The notes: generated by a model from the letters alone, not told the origin. Counted from the stretch's first letter, positions 9,564 through 18,865 are shown. The stretch is 64,000 nt of DNA from Arcicella rigui (GCF_034929435.1 NZ_JAYFUM010000024.1:1-64000); one strand, 5' to 3'. Program-made: numbers and translations.

Positions 9564-10391
9564 ATGAAATCAAATGTTTTAGTAATCATTGGCGTAGGTG
9601 GTATTGGAATGGCAATCGCCAGACGTGAAGGTGCAGGAAAAGTAGTTTTATTAGCCGACATCAGTAACAATTTATTGGCACAAGCAGCCAAAGACTTAGA
9701 AGATACGGGCTACGTAGTAGAAACCCAACAAACAGATGTTACTTCGCTTAGTTCGGTAGAAGCATTGGTAGCCAAAGCCACAAGCTTAGGAAATGTCTTA
9801 CAAGTAGTCAATACCGCAGGCCTTTCACCCAACATGGCATCGGTCGAAAAATTACTGGAGGTTGATTTAGTGGGTGCGGTTTATGTATTGGAAGAATTTG
9901 GAAAGGTGATTGCCGAAGGTGGTGCAGGTATCCATATTTCAAGTATGGCTGGTCACATGATTCCAGATTTAGGAGCGGAAACAAACAAGGCTCTTGCAGT
10001 TACGCCAGCCAATGAATTACTTAGCTTGCCTGTATTGCAGCCTGCTAATGTACCCAATACTACTTATGCGTATTGCCTCTCTAAGAGAGCCAATCATCTC
10101 CGTATTCAAGCCGAGAGTATCAAATGGGGTGAAAGGGGTGCGAGAGTAAATTCTATTAGCCCGGGTATCATTTTAACTGCCTTAGCAAAACACGAGTTAG
10201 ACTCTCCTATTGGTGATGGCTACCGTGCCATGATTACGGCTTCTGCGGCTAAAAGAGTAGGTACTGTAGATGAAGTAGCTACATTAGCCCATTATCTTTT
10301 AGGCCCTGATTCGAGCTTTGTAACAGGAAGCGATTTTTTGATGGATGGTGGCGTAATTGCGGCGATGAAGATGGGGTTGATAGCTTTGTAG
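9564..10391 (+). CDS. Short-chain dehydrogenase/reductase (SDR)
   Basis: 275 residues from the ATG at 9564. An upstream extension overlaps the previous gene and is not SDR-like. The N-terminal cofactor motif is altered: VIIGVGGIGMAIARR instead of TGxxxGIG. Asp in LLADIS suggests NADH preference. NTAGLSPN replaces the usual NNAG, and the catalytic Ser and YxxxK are present (ISSMAG, YCLSKRANHL). SISPGII and FVTGSDFLMDGG near the C-terminus are classic. It is the last gene of the 7496-10391 series. The substrate is unknown. Confidence 0.87.
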   Translation: MKSNVLVIIGVGGIGMAIARREGAGKVVLLADISNNLLAQAAKDLEDTGYVVETQQTDVTSLSSVEALVAKATSLGNVLQVVNTAGLSPNMASVEKLLEVDLVGAVYVLEEFGKVIAEGGAGIHISSMAGHMIPDLGAETNKALAVTPANELLSLPVLQPANVPNTTYAYCLSKRANHLRIQAESIKWGERGARVNSISPGIILTALAKHELDSPIGDGYRAMITASAAKRVGTVDEVATLAHYLLGPDSSFVTGSDFLMDGGVIAAMKMGLIAL

Positions 10392-10603
10392 CAGTTAATA
10401 TTCTTTTAAAATTTACTCTAATAATTAAGCCCCAAGTTTGTAAGAAATAAAAAAGTTTATCAAATCAAGGTGATGCCATGAACTACAGTGAGTAAAGTAA
10501 TTTTCTTTTTATGCTCGATAATAAAAATTATCTGTAAACCATATCAACTAAAATAAGCTACTCTTGGAATAAACACTTATATTTGAATTTTACAAATATA
10601 CTG

Positions 10604-11533
10604 ATGAGCTCAATAACAATAAAACAGTTTTATGAAGAAATTCTGGGAGGAAATAATCCAGATTTAGATAGTATTCTGAGTGCAAATGTCAATAAAGATA
10701 TTGGGCATTTTAATGTTTTTGATGTGGCCGAAATGTATAAAGCAACTAAAGGCAAACCAGAAATGCCCTATAATAGAAGAACCTATTACAAGATAAGTTT
10801 GATTGCCGGCAAAAACAAAGTAGAATTTGCCGATAGAACTATCGAAGTACAGGAGTTTGGAATTTTATTTGCAACGCCTAAGATTCCTTATAATTACACC
10901 CCCCAAGACAATAATCAAGCGGGACATTTCTGTGTTTTTACCAAAGAGTTTTTAGCTAAATCAAAAGTTGGATTAGAGATTGACAATCTTCCTATTTTCT
11001 CCAGTCAAAGTGATTTTGTGTATCAGTTGACCAAAGAGCAGTTTGAGCAAATTAATGCACTTTTCGATAAAATGCACCTTGAAATCAACTCAGATTACGA
11101 ATATAAATATGATTTGTTACGCAATTATTTAATGGAACTTATCCATTTTGGTCAAAAACTAAAACCCATTGCTCCTGTTGGAAATATCAAAACGGCTTCG
11201 GCCAGAATAACATCTTTATTTATTGAACTGTTAGAACGTCAATTTCCGATAGAAAATACCACACAAATGTTGGTATTAAAAACCCCAAAAGAGTATGCCG
11301 ATAGTTTGGGCATTCACGTCAATCACCTTAATCGAGTGTTGAAAGAAACGACAGGAAAAACAACTGGGGAAATCATTGCCAGCAGAATCAATCAAGAGGC
11401 AAAGGCATTATTGAAACAAACGCATTGGAATATTTCAGAAATTGCTTACACCTTGGGTTTTGATGAGGTGGCTCATTTTTCTAACTTTTTCAAAAAACAT
11501 AACCAAATGTCGCCTTTGACCTTTAGAGAGTAG
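10604..11533 (+). CDS. AraC-family transcriptional regulator
   Basis: 309 residues from the ATG at 10604; an in-frame TTG seven codons upstream is less likely. The N-terminal region is cupin-like (VEVQEFGILFATPKIPYNY-type), and the C-terminal ~100 residues contain the paired helix-turn-helix (YADSLGIHVNHLNRVLKE and ISEIAYTLGFDEVAHFSNFF). It differs from the 6408 and 30063 regulators in its sensor half. It lies in tandem with the SDR at 11627, about 90 bp apart, and probably controls it. Confidence 0.88.
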   Translation: MSSITIKQFYEEILGGNNPDLDSILSANVNKDIGHFNVFDVAEMYKATKGKPEMPYNRRTYYKISLIAGKNKVEFADRTIEVQEFGILFATPKIPYNYTPQDNNQAGHFCVFTKEFLAKSKVGLEIDNLPIFSSQSDFVYQLTKEQFEQINALFDKMHLEINSDYEYKYDLLRNYLMELIHFGQKLKPIAPVGNIKTASARITSLFIELLERQFPIENTTQMLVLKTPKEYADSLGIHVNHLNRVLKETTGKTTGEIIASRINQEAKALLKQTHWNISEIAYTLGFDEVAHFSNFFKKHNQMSPLTFRE

Positions 11534-11626
11534 TTGTTTGATTTTTGCAAATATCACTTTGATTATCGCAAATACTTATCACCTGACTATGCTCAACTTT
11601 GCATTGTAATTTTAAAACATAAAACA

Positions 11627-12394
11627 ATGGCAAACAATGCAAATAAAATCGTCTTATTAACAGGCGGTAGTCGTGGACTTGGTAAAGATTCAGCACTTCA
11701 ATTGGCTAACAATGGTTTCGATGTTATTATCACTTATCAGTCAAATAAAGAAGCGGCAGAAAATGTGGTCAATGAAATTAAATCCCTTGGAAGAAAATCA
11801 ACAAGTCTTCAGTTGGATTTAGGAAAAGTAGCTTCTTTTGATGGATTTATTGCTGAATTGAAAGGTGTTTTAGCAAATGACTTTGGTGCATCAAAAATTG
11901 ATGCCTTAGTGAATAATGCAGGCACAGGCTACTACGCTTCTATTGAAGAAACGACAGAAGAAGCCTATGATGAAATGGCAACTACTCACCTAAAAGCACC
12001 TTTTTTCCTTACGCAAAAGTTACTCCCGTTCATTAACGAAGGAGGAAGTATTGTGAATACATCCACTGGTTTAGCTCGTTTTACCTTGGCAAACTGGTCT
12101 GCTTATGCGATTATGAAAGCGGGAATCGACGCTCTAACTCGTTATCAAGCATTAGAATTTGGCCCTAAGAAAATCAGAGTTAATTCAATAGCTCCGGGAG
12201 CAATTGCAACTGATTTTGGTGGTGGTGCAGTAAGAGATAATAGTCATTTTAGTGAATATTTAGCCAGTCAGACTGCTTTAGGTAGAGTAGGATTACCTGA
12301 TGACATCGGTGGCGTAATCGTATTCTTATGCTCTGAGCAATCAAAATGGATTAATGCTCAACGTATTGAAGTTACAGGAGGATTTTATATTTAA
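11627..12394 (+). CDS. Short-chain dehydrogenase/reductase (SDR)
   Basis: 255 residues from the ATG at 11627. The open frame extends 31 codons further upstream, but that part is not SDR sequence. It is a classical SDR: TGGSRGLG cofactor motif at the N-terminus, NNAG (VNNAGTGYYAS), catalytic Ser in NTSTGLA, YAIMKAG for YxxxK, and SIAPGAIATDFGG. It ends with the usual WINAQRIEVTGGFYI. It is likely NAD(P)-dependent; its substrate is unknown. A strong hairpin terminator follows at 12427. Confidence 0.88.
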   Translation: MANNANKIVLLTGGSRGLGKDSALQLANNGFDVIITYQSNKEAAENVVNEIKSLGRKSTSLQLDLGKVASFDGFIAELKGVLANDFGASKIDALVNNAGTGYYASIEETTEEAYDEMATTHLKAPFFLTQKLLPFINEGGSIVNTSTGLARFTLANWSAYAIMKAGIDALTRYQALEFGPKKIRVNSIAPGAIATDFGGGAVRDNSHFSEYLASQTALGRVGLPDDIGGVIVFLCSEQSKWINAQRIEVTGGFYI

Positions 12395-12426
12395 AAGTCG
12401 CAACCTCATTAGATACATCCTTGCTG

Positions 12427-12456
12427 AATCCCAAATTATTAAATTTGGGATTTTTC
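12427..12456 (+). terminator. Rho-independent terminator after the SDR
   Basis: Inverted repeat AATCCCAAATT / AATTTGGGATT with a short AT loop, followed by TTTTTC. It sits 33 bp after the stop of the plus-strand SDR and touches the end of the convergent HxlR gene, so it may serve both. Confidence 0.7.
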
Positions 12457-12863
12457 TATTCTTTAAGTTTTGCCATTCCGTTTTTTATAAAAGCCTCTTT
12501 GTCTCTGTGAATTTCCTCTAACATTTCTTTTCTTTCTTCTGGAACAGGGTAATATTTTTCAGCCCATAAATTTATTTCTACGATAAGTGGAAATAGATTT
12601 ACCCCCTTTTCTGTCAGTTTGTATAAAAATTTAGTTCTATTTTCTGGATGTATTTCCTTCGTAATAATTCCATTTTCTTCTAAATCCAGCAATCTTGATG
12701 CTAAAATATTGGTAGCAATTTTTTCTGGAGACTTCATGAAATCCCCATAAGTACACACGCCATTAAACATTAAATCTCTGATAATCAACAGCGACCATTT
12801 GTCGCCCCATGCTTCCAACGAATTACTTATAGGGCATTCCGATCTTTTTTTTGTATTAGCCAT
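12456..12863 (-). CDS. HxlR-family winged-helix regulator
   Basis: 135 residues from the ATG at 12863. It shows the HxlR pattern: CPISNSLEAWGDKWSLLIIRDL at the N-terminus with a single conserved Cys (a redox or electrophile sensor in relatives), then the recognition helix region ILASRLLDLEENGII and the wing KFLYKLTEKG. It is divergent from the alpha/beta hydrolase gene at 12973, and the 110-bp gap contains two matching dyads that are good operator candidates. It most likely represses its own gene and the hydrolase/SDR pair. Confidence 0.88.
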   Translation of the reverse strand: MANTKKRSECPISNSLEAWGDKWSLLIIRDLMFNGVCTYGDFMKSPEKIATNILASRLLDLEENGIITKEIHPENRTKFLYKLTEKGVNLFPLIVEINLWAEKYYPVPEERKEMLEEIHRDKEAFIKNGMAKLKE

Positions 12864-12880
12864 AAAAAATATATTTAAAA

Positions 12881-12942
12881 TCACTTGCAAAATACAAGTG
12901 ATTTACTCTACCTTTGTGATGTCACTTGCAAAAAGCAAGTAA
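12881..12942 (+). promoter_or_regulatory. Divergent promoter with two HxlR operator dyads
   Basis: Two dyads share the TCACTTG half-site: TCACTTG-N7-CAAGTGA at 12881-12901 (perfect) and a close copy at 12922-12942. Their centres are 41 bp apart. Between them lies TACCTTTG (12909-12916), which fits the Bacteroidota -7 element TAnnTTTG. TTG at 12885-12887 is a possible -33 element. Binding would block the promoter from both sides. Confidence 0.65.
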
Positions 12943-12972
12943 ATTTACAAGTAATTTTAAAACTAAACAACG

Positions 12973-13980
12973 ATGAGTCATAAAAATGTAAAATCTGATG
13001 CTGTATCATCGCATAAAGCATCCCAAAATTATCCTATATATTTTAATCATAAGGTAATCGCTATCCTTATGCCTTTAGTAATCATTTTCATGTTGTCCAG
13101 TCTATTCAGTTACAACAGTTTTTCACAACAATCCAAAAATAATATGATTGAAAATGCTTTAACCACAAAAACTCAGTATGCTTCAATTGATGGCAAAAAG
13201 ATAGCCTATCGCAAATTTGGTAAAGGAACGCCTATCATTTTAGCCAACCGTTTCAGAGGAACATTAGATACTTGGGACCCACTGTTTCTTGATTTATTGG
13301 CCAAAGAAAATACCGTAATTATTTTCGATTATTCTGGCATAGGTTATTCAGAAGGAGCGTTACCTACTGATATTAAAGATGTTGCAGCCGAAGTAACTAA
13401 AATAGCCGATTATCTGAAAATCGACAAATTCAACGTAATGGGTTGGTCTTACGGCGGCTGGGTGGCACAATATGTTACTTTCTTAAATCCAAAAAGAGTA
13501 CTTAAATCAGTAATTATTGGCAGTAACCCAATGGGAAAAAATGAAGTACCTTTTGAGCCTGCCTTTTTAGAAAGAGCATTAAAGCCAAGCAATGATTTTA
13601 ATGATTTTGTCGTATTATTTTTCGAACCAAAATCAGAGGCGAGTGTAGCATCTGCCCAAGCATCTATTAAAAGGATCATGCAACGCATGGACGTTTCTAA
13701 AGTTCCAGCAACCCAAGAATTATTTGGACGTTATTTTGCTTCAAATGAAGCGATTCATCTCGACAAAGATAATTTTAGAGAGGCTTATGCTACCCTAAAA
13801 ACCCCCGTATTAGTACTTTCAGGAGACCATGATATTTCTTTTGCTTTAGAAAACTGGTATCCATTAATGAAAAAAGCACCATCACTGCAACTGATTACCT
13901 TCCCCGTAGCTGGTCATGCACCACAGTTTCAATATCCAGAATTATCAACAGGTTATATCAATACATTTCTTAAAAATTAG
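12973..13980 (+). CDS. Membrane-anchored or secreted alpha/beta hydrolase
   Basis: 335 residues. A hydrophobic segment (about residues 34-50) precedes SFSQQS and gives a signal anchor or signal peptide. The catalytic domain has the nucleophile elbow GWSYGG (Ser near residue 159), the acid in LSGDHDISF and the His in VAGHAPQF. NRFRGTLDTWDP upstream of the elbow is typical of this Bacteroidota family. It is divergent from HxlR and followed after 22 bp by an SDR. A broken paralogue of the same family lies at 34206-34588. Substrate not predictable. Confidence 0.87.
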   Translation: MSHKNVKSDAVSSHKASQNYPIYFNHKVIAILMPLVIIFMLSSLFSYNSFSQQSKNNMIENALTTKTQYASIDGKKIAYRKFGKGTPIILANRFRGTLDTWDPLFLDLLAKENTVIIFDYSGIGYSEGALPTDIKDVAAEVTKIADYLKIDKFNVMGWSYGGWVAQYVTFLNPKRVLKSVIIGSNPMGKNEVPFEPAFLERALKPSNDFNDFVVLFFEPKSEASVASAQASIKRIMQRMDVSKVPATQELFGRYFASNEAIHLDKDNFREAYATLKTPVLVLSGDHDISFALENWYPLMKKAPSLQLITFPVAGHAPQFQYPELSTGYINTFLKN

Positions 13981-14002
13981 TTATAAATAAACTTCAACAA
14001 TC

Positions 14003-14818
14003 ATGAGCAAAATAATTTTGATTACAGGAGCATCTCGTGGATTCGGGAAAATTTGGGCAGAAGCATTTTTAAAAAGAGGCGATAAGGTAGTCGCTACCGC
14101 CAGAAATACAGAATCATTAAGCGATTTGGTAGCTCAATATGGCAATTCAGTACTTGCACTTCAATTAGATGTTACTAATAAAGCACAGTGTTTTGAGGTT
14201 GTAAGCAAAGCTCAACAACATTTTGGAAAATTAGATGTGTTGATTAACAACGCTGGTTATGGCTTATTTGGAACAGTAGAAGAAGCAAGTGAACAAGAAG
14301 CTCGTGACCAATTTGAAACGAATGTTTTTGGTACTTTATGGATGACTCAAGCCGCTATTACAGTCATGAGAAATCAAGGATTTGGTCATATTATCCAAGT
14401 ATCCAGTGTTTTAGGGATTGCCACTGTTCCACTTTTGGGTCTTTATAATGCTTCCAAATGGGCGATTGAAGCCATTAGTGAAAGTATGGCAGTTGAAATC
14501 AAAGCTTTTGGCATCCACACAACTTTGATTGAACCAATTGCTTATGCAACTGATTTCTCTGGAGCTTCGGGCGTAACAAGTAAGTCTATTGACGTTTATG
14601 ACGGACTGAAATCTGTTGTTTATGAACAATTCAAAGCGATGCCTAATGGCAATCCAGAAGCAACGGGAGAAGCAATTTTGCAAATAGTTGATGCTGAAAA
14701 CCCACCACTTCGTGCTTTCTTTGGGAAAACAGCTTTGCCGTGGGTTAAACAAGTATATGCAGGTCGCATTGCCGAGTGGGAGCAATTGAGTGATTTATCA
14801 GAAGCCGCTCATGGATAG
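14003..14818 (+). CDS. Short-chain dehydrogenase/reductase (SDR)
   Basis: 271 residues. Cofactor motif TGASRGFG at the N-terminus, ATARN (NADP-preferring type), INNAGYG, catalytic Ser in QVSSVLG and YNASKWA for the YxxxK motif. The C-terminal tail (NPPLRAFFGKTALPWVKQVY) is typical of the oxidoreductase group often linked to HxlR or AraC regulators in Bacteroidota. It is co-transcribed with the upstream hydrolase (22-bp gap). Remnants of close paralogues occur at 34642 and 35070. Substrate unknown. Confidence 0.9.
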   Translation: MSKIILITGASRGFGKIWAEAFLKRGDKVVATARNTESLSDLVAQYGNSVLALQLDVTNKAQCFEVVSKAQQHFGKLDVLINNAGYGLFGTVEEASEQEARDQFETNVFGTLWMTQAAITVMRNQGFGHIIQVSSVLGIATVPLLGLYNASKWAIEAISESMAVEIKAFGIHTTLIEPIAYATDFSGASGVTSKSIDVYDGLKSVVYEQFKAMPNGNPEATGEAILQIVDAENPPLRAFFGKTALPWVKQVYAGRIAEWEQLSDLSEAAHG

Positions 14819-14843
14819 TAGCAATTTCTTATTTAAAAACAGA

Positions 14844-14890
14844 GAAAACAAAATAGCTTTGAGCTTGTGGCTCAAAGCTATTTTGTTTTC
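14844..14890 (+). terminator. Bidirectional terminator hairpin
   Basis: A perfect 21-bp inverted repeat (GAAAACAAAATAGCTTTGAGC and its inverse) with a 5-nt loop TTGTG lies between the SDR ending at 14818 and the convergent NrtR-type regulator ending at 14981. The A/T-rich arm ends give a U-tract in both directions. Confidence 0.85.
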
Positions 14891-14980
14891 TTACAGCTAA
14901 AGGTATATATTCAAAGTACTTTAATTATCCTTTAGAAACAATATAAAATAAATGCTGATGACTTGCCCGATTTCAACCTA

Positions 14981-15697
14981 CTATTTTTTAAACCTATATA
15001 AGTAAGGAGCTTTATTTTTAGCTCCAGTAAACTTTTTATCTAAGCGTTCTAAAACATCTAAGTCGAGTACTTTTTTCTGAAAATTTGTTCTGGCAAAATA
15101 TTTCCCTGTGATAGTTTCATAAATATCCTGAACCTCTTTCATTGTAAATTGCTCAGGTAATAAATGATATATGTTTGACAAATCTTGAATGTCTGATTGG
15201 AGGCATAAATAAGCATTTTCCAAAACCTCGTTGTAATCCATAATAAGAGTAGGGAAATCCTTTACAGGATACCAACCAATAGACTCGTCTATATCAGATG
15301 GCTGCGGCGTTACTTGCTGAATATCTACCAAAGAGTAATAGCCAATAGAAACAAATCGTTTAGTAAACCATTGGTAAATATCACTTTGCCTTTGTTGGTC
15401 TTCACTTTCTGAATAATTCAGTTTGATTAGCTTTTCCAAAAACTCTTCTCTTTTTCTACTTACTTTACCAAATACATTAAAATGTTGCAAGTATATATCT
15501 GTGATACCTGTTCGCTCTTGAACAACACGTTGAGCCGCCTCTTCTATATCCTCATTTTGAAAAATAAATCCACTCGGAAGAGTGTAAAAATCCCCTTTAA
15601 ACTTTGACTTCGACAACAAAACCTTTAATTGTTGATTCTCATACCCAAATATCACGCAGTCGATAGATAGTTGATTAATAAAATTCTGTATATCCAT
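14981..15697 (-). CDS. NrtR-type transcriptional regulator (Nudix plus winged helix)
   Basis: 238 residues. Residues ~1-140 form a Nudix domain (CVIFGYENQQLKVLLSKSKF, then GFIFQNEDIEEAAQRVV). The Nudix box is degenerate: the RE of the catalytic REUxEE motif reads RV, so the domain should sense a ligand and not hydrolyse it, as in other NrtR proteins. Residues ~155-238 are a winged helix (QFTMKEVQDIYETITG...RTNFQKKVLDLDVL). In Bacteroides a member of this family (AraR) controls L-arabinose use. Here it is divergent from the carbohydrate locus beginning at 15955, which it probably controls. The inducer is inferred to be a sugar derivative. Confidence 0.87.
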   Translation of the reverse strand: MDIQNFINQLSIDCVIFGYENQQLKVLLSKSKFKGDFYTLPSGFIFQNEDIEEAAQRVVQERTGITDIYLQHFNVFGKVSRKREEFLEKLIKLNYSESEDQQRQSDIYQWFTKRFVSIGYYSLVDIQQVTPQPSDIDESIGWYPVKDFPTLIMDYNEVLENAYLCLQSDIQDLSNIYHLLPEQFTMKEVQDIYETITGKYFARTNFQKKVLDLDVLERLDKKFTGAKNKAPYLYRFKK

Positions 15698-15712
15698 TGT
15701 ATTTAATTATTT

Positions 15713-15765
15713 ACAGTAAAGCAGAGTCAAGTCTTTATTCAAAAGACCTGACTCTGCTTTACTGT
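15713..15765. repeat. Long hairpin in the nrtR leader
   Basis: A 24-bp inverted repeat with one mismatch and a ~5-nt loop (arms begin ACAGTAAAGCAGAGTCA) lies 16 bp upstream of the nrtR-type start codon. It is unlike a normal terminator because no gene ends nearby and neither flank has a clear U-tract. It may be a leader attenuator, an operator, or a remnant of a terminator moved by rearrangement. Confidence 0.6.
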
Positions 15766-15877
15766 CACTTTTTATGTCGCCAAAATTATTCATTTTAATC
15801 AACATATTCTATTAAATATAATGTATAAATATTATTATTTATATTGTATATATTTTATTAATTATAAAATAATTGTA

Positions 15878-15929
15878 TAACTTTGTCATGAAATAATCAA
15901 ATTCGTCTATGCAGATAAGTGCTTATCTG
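15878..15929 (+). promoter_or_regulatory. Promoter -7 element and palindromic operator of the carbohydrate locus
   Basis: TAACTTTG at 15878-15885 fits the Bacteroidota -7 consensus. Downstream, CAGATAAG-TG-CTTATCTG (15912-15929) is a perfect palindrome with 8-bp arms, 25 bp before the receptor start codon. It would lie in the transcribed leader, a good repression site for the divergent NrtR-type regulator. No site of this kind is seen next to the other genes. Confidence 0.5.
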
Positions 15930-15954
15930 TATTAAATCAATCACAATATATTTT

Positions 15955-18855
15955 ATGAAAAAGAATAATTACAGTAGTGTACTTGCACAAAGAAGCACCA
16001 AAGGAGTGTTAATTTTTACACTTATGCTTTTATTGGTGAGCGCAAGCACTTCCTTTGCTCAACAGCTTAGGGGTAAAGTTATTGACAAGAATAACGGTGC
16101 AATAATTGGAGCATCCGTTGTTGTCAAAGGAACATCAAAAGGAACAACCAGTGGGCAGGATGGTCGTTTTTCTTTAGACAAACTTTCTGCTGGTACAGTT
16201 AAGCTTTCTGTTTCATTTGTAGGTTATGCAACCAAAGAAGTGACAGTAAGAGTACCTCAAAGCACAGAGGTAGAAATTACTTTAGTTGAAACAGAGGCTG
16301 CATTAGAAGAAGTAGTTGTAACAGGTGTTTTTGACCAACGAAAACGGATAGATGCTTCGGTGGCAATCAGTACAATCACAGCCAGAGAGCTGAGAACTCT
16401 CGCTCCTGTTAGTGCCGCAGATTTACTAAAAAATATTCCAGGTGTTTTTGTAAACTCATCTGTTGGAGAGGTCGATAACCAAGTAACCGTTAGGGGAACA
16501 CCTACCGTAAACAGAGTAGGAAACGATAATTCTTCAGGTTATTTCTATGTGTCAATGCAAGAAGATGGTTTACCTGTTTCAAACTTAACGGGTGGTGGCA
16601 TCGGCCCAGATTTTTATTTGAGAGCAGATGTTAACCTCAAAAGAGTTGAAGCAGTGCGTGGTGGGTCTGCGTCAATTACTGGTTCTGACGCACCTGGCGG
16701 ACTTTTTAACTATGTATCAAAAGAAGGTGGTCCGAATTTTGAAGCTACTGCTATCTTAAAATATGGATTTGAAGGTAATACAAATCCATATTTTAGAGCA
16801 GACTTAGGTTTCGGGGGTTCTCTCAATGCCAACAAAGATATGACCTATTATGTAGGAGGTTTTTATCGTAAAAGCGATGGTGCAAGGTATCCTGGATTTT
16901 CGATGAATAACGGAGGACAAGTGAGAGCTAATTTAGTGAAAACTTTCAAAGGGGGAAAAGTGAAATTATATGCCAAATTACTTGATGACCGCAATGGAAC
17001 ATTTGATTTTTTACCCTACACAAACTTTAATAATCCTCAAATAGCCTCTGGATTTAAAGACACAGACACTTTTGTAGGTTCTGGTGAAGCACAGTTTAAT
17101 TATCGTTATTTTTCTAATGGGCCAGAAGTAAATTTCAATCCTAAAGATTTGATTCACAACAAGGAAAAGATGGTTGGGCTTCAATTTGAAAAAAGTTTTG
17201 AGAATGGATGGAAAATCAGTAATAACTTTAAATACTCAAATAAATCTTCTCGATGGAATATGCAGTATGTACTTGGTGTAGGTACAACAGGAATTGACGC
17301 AACAGGTTTGCCAGGAATCTGGGGTAATGTTAGTCCAAATACTTTGTTTGGTACACCAAGAATCGGTACGTTGAGTGTGAAAAATGCCCTAACAGGAGAA
17401 GAGTATTACAGAAGTACCCAAACGGCTCGAGGTGTATTTAGTACCCAATTGGACAAACTACCTAATAATGGTTTTATTTTTGGTATGGGCAATGCTCTCA
17501 ATGTAAATGTTGATGAAATTATTGACCAATTAGAAGTTCATAAACAAGTAGGTAAGTCAAACTTTACCTTTGGTGCTTATTTTGGAAGGTCGAAAGTAGA
17601 TCATGAAAGTGGATTTGCAGGACAATATTTGTCAACATTAGAAAATCGCCCTTCGCCATTAGATGTAAGTATTACCGCTCCTAATGGTACTGTAACGCAA
17701 GTAACTACTCCTTTTGGTTATAAAAATAATGGTATCTTTTATGCCCATAATATACTGACCAATAACAGATTGGATGTATTTTTTGGACAAACTTCTCCCA
17801 TCGGGAATAAATTTACTTTAGATTACGGCTTTAGATACAATTACACTCAGTTTGTAGGTAATGCCGAAGCCCAAAGTACCAGTCAGCTTGACTTTCCACT
17901 TTTGTTCGCAGGTGGCTATGACAAAAATCCATTGACCGAATATGATAATTTGTCATTAGTTGCTACAACTCCTTGGTCGTATGATAGAACTTATAAAAGC
18001 TTATCATTTTCGAGTGCATTAAATTATAAGATTAACGACAAACAAGCAGTATATGTACGTTACTCTATTGGTCAAAAAGCACCAGATATTAGCCGAATCA
18101 CACAACCTCGTACAAAAGAATCTTCTGAGTTTTTATATCTTGAACCAATCAAAATGACACAGGTTGAACTCAGTTACAAAGTACAAACCGATAATTTCAA
18201 CTTATTCGTAACACCGTTTTATAGTCAGACAAGTAATTTAGCAGAATCTGCTTTTGCCAGTGATACAGTTGCAAACACCTTTTACAATACACCTCCTGTA
18301 TATAGCAAACAAAGATCTATCGGTATAGAATTGGAAAGTAATGTAAAAATTTCTGCTAACTTCAATGTAAGAGGGAATCTTACATTACAAGACCCGAAAT
18401 CTGTGTATAAAAGCTTTTGGGATGTAGGAAATCCAGGAAAGGCTGATGATAAAATTATTGAAGTCAAAGATGCGTCTATTCCTTTAACGCCTAAAGTACT
18501 TTTTTCAATTACGCCAAGTTATAATACTGATAAATTTAATACTTCGCTATCGTGGAGATATGTAGGTAAGTCTCCAGCAAACTCATTTGGGGCTTTTGAT
18601 ATGGCAGCTTACGACCAGTTAGATTTTGCTTTTGGATACAATATCACCAAAAATATCAACGCCAACTTTAATATCAACAACGTGCTAAATACACTTGGTG
18701 TTACTGGCTGGTATCCTCCTGGAGGCTTTCCAGCAAGTACGATGCCTGAAAACTTTACTAAAGCTCAACGTGAGGCAAATCCAAATGCTGTTTGGGGTGC
18801 TCGCACTACCCAACCAAGAGCATTTTATTTGACGATAAGCTATAACTTTAACTAA
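15955..18855 (+). CDS. TonB-dependent outer-membrane receptor
   Basis: 966 residues from the ATG at 15955. After a signal peptide (ending near STSFAQ) comes a carboxypeptidase-D regulatory-like domain (LRGKVIDKNNGAIIGASVVVKGT, read to about residue 110). A plug domain follows (LRTLAPVSAADLLKNIPGVFV, VEAVRGGSASITGSDAPGGLFNYV), then a long beta-barrel ending in a terminal aromatic strand (RAFYLTISYNFN). It imports oligosaccharides or other ligands across the outer membrane using TonB energy. There is no SusD lipoprotein gene beside it, so it is better described as an orphan SusC-like or ferric-citrate/sugar receptor. It leads the locus that continues with the esterase and GH enzymes. Confidence 0.92.
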   Translation: MKKNNYSSVLAQRSTKGVLIFTLMLLLVSASTSFAQQLRGKVIDKNNGAIIGASVVVKGTSKGTTSGQDGRFSLDKLSAGTVKLSVSFVGYATKEVTVRVPQSTEVEITLVETEAALEEVVVTGVFDQRKRIDASVAISTITARELRTLAPVSAADLLKNIPGVFVNSSVGEVDNQVTVRGTPTVNRVGNDNSSGYFYVSMQEDGLPVSNLTGGGIGPDFYLRADVNLKRVEAVRGGSASITGSDAPGGLFNYVSKEGGPNFEATAILKYGFEGNTNPYFRADLGFGGSLNANKDMTYYVGGFYRKSDGARYPGFSMNNGGQVRANLVKTFKGGKVKLYAKLLDDRNGTFDFLPYTNFNNPQIASGFKDTDTFVGSGEAQFNYRYFSNGPEVNFNPKDLIHNKEKMVGLQFEKSFENGWKISNNFKYSNKSSRWNMQYVLGVGTTGIDATGLPGIWGNVSPNTLFGTPRIGTLSVKNALTGEEYYRSTQTARGVFSTQLDKLPNNGFIFGMGNALNVNVDEIIDQLEVHKQVGKSNFTFGAYFGRSKVDHESGFAGQYLSTLENRPSPLDVSITAPNGTVTQVTTPFGYKNNGIFYAHNILTNNRLDVFFGQTSPIGNKFTLDYGFRYNYTQFVGNAEAQSTSQLDFPLLFAGGYDKNPLTEYDNLSLVATTPWSYDRTYKSLSFSSALNYKINDKQAVYVRYSIGQKAPDISRITQPRTKESSEFLYLEPIKMTQVELSYKVQTDNFNLFVTPFYSQTSNLAESAFASDTVANTFYNTPPVYSKQRSIGIELESNVKISANFNVRGNLTLQDPKSVYKSFWDVGNPGKADDKIIEVKDASIPLTPKVLFSITPSYNTDKFNTSLSWRYVGKSPANSFGAFDMAAYDQLDFAFGYNITKNINANFNINNVLNTLGVTGWYPPGGFPASTMPENFTKAQREANPNAVWGARTTQPRAFYLTISYNFN

Positions 18856-18865
18856 GCACTAAGCC

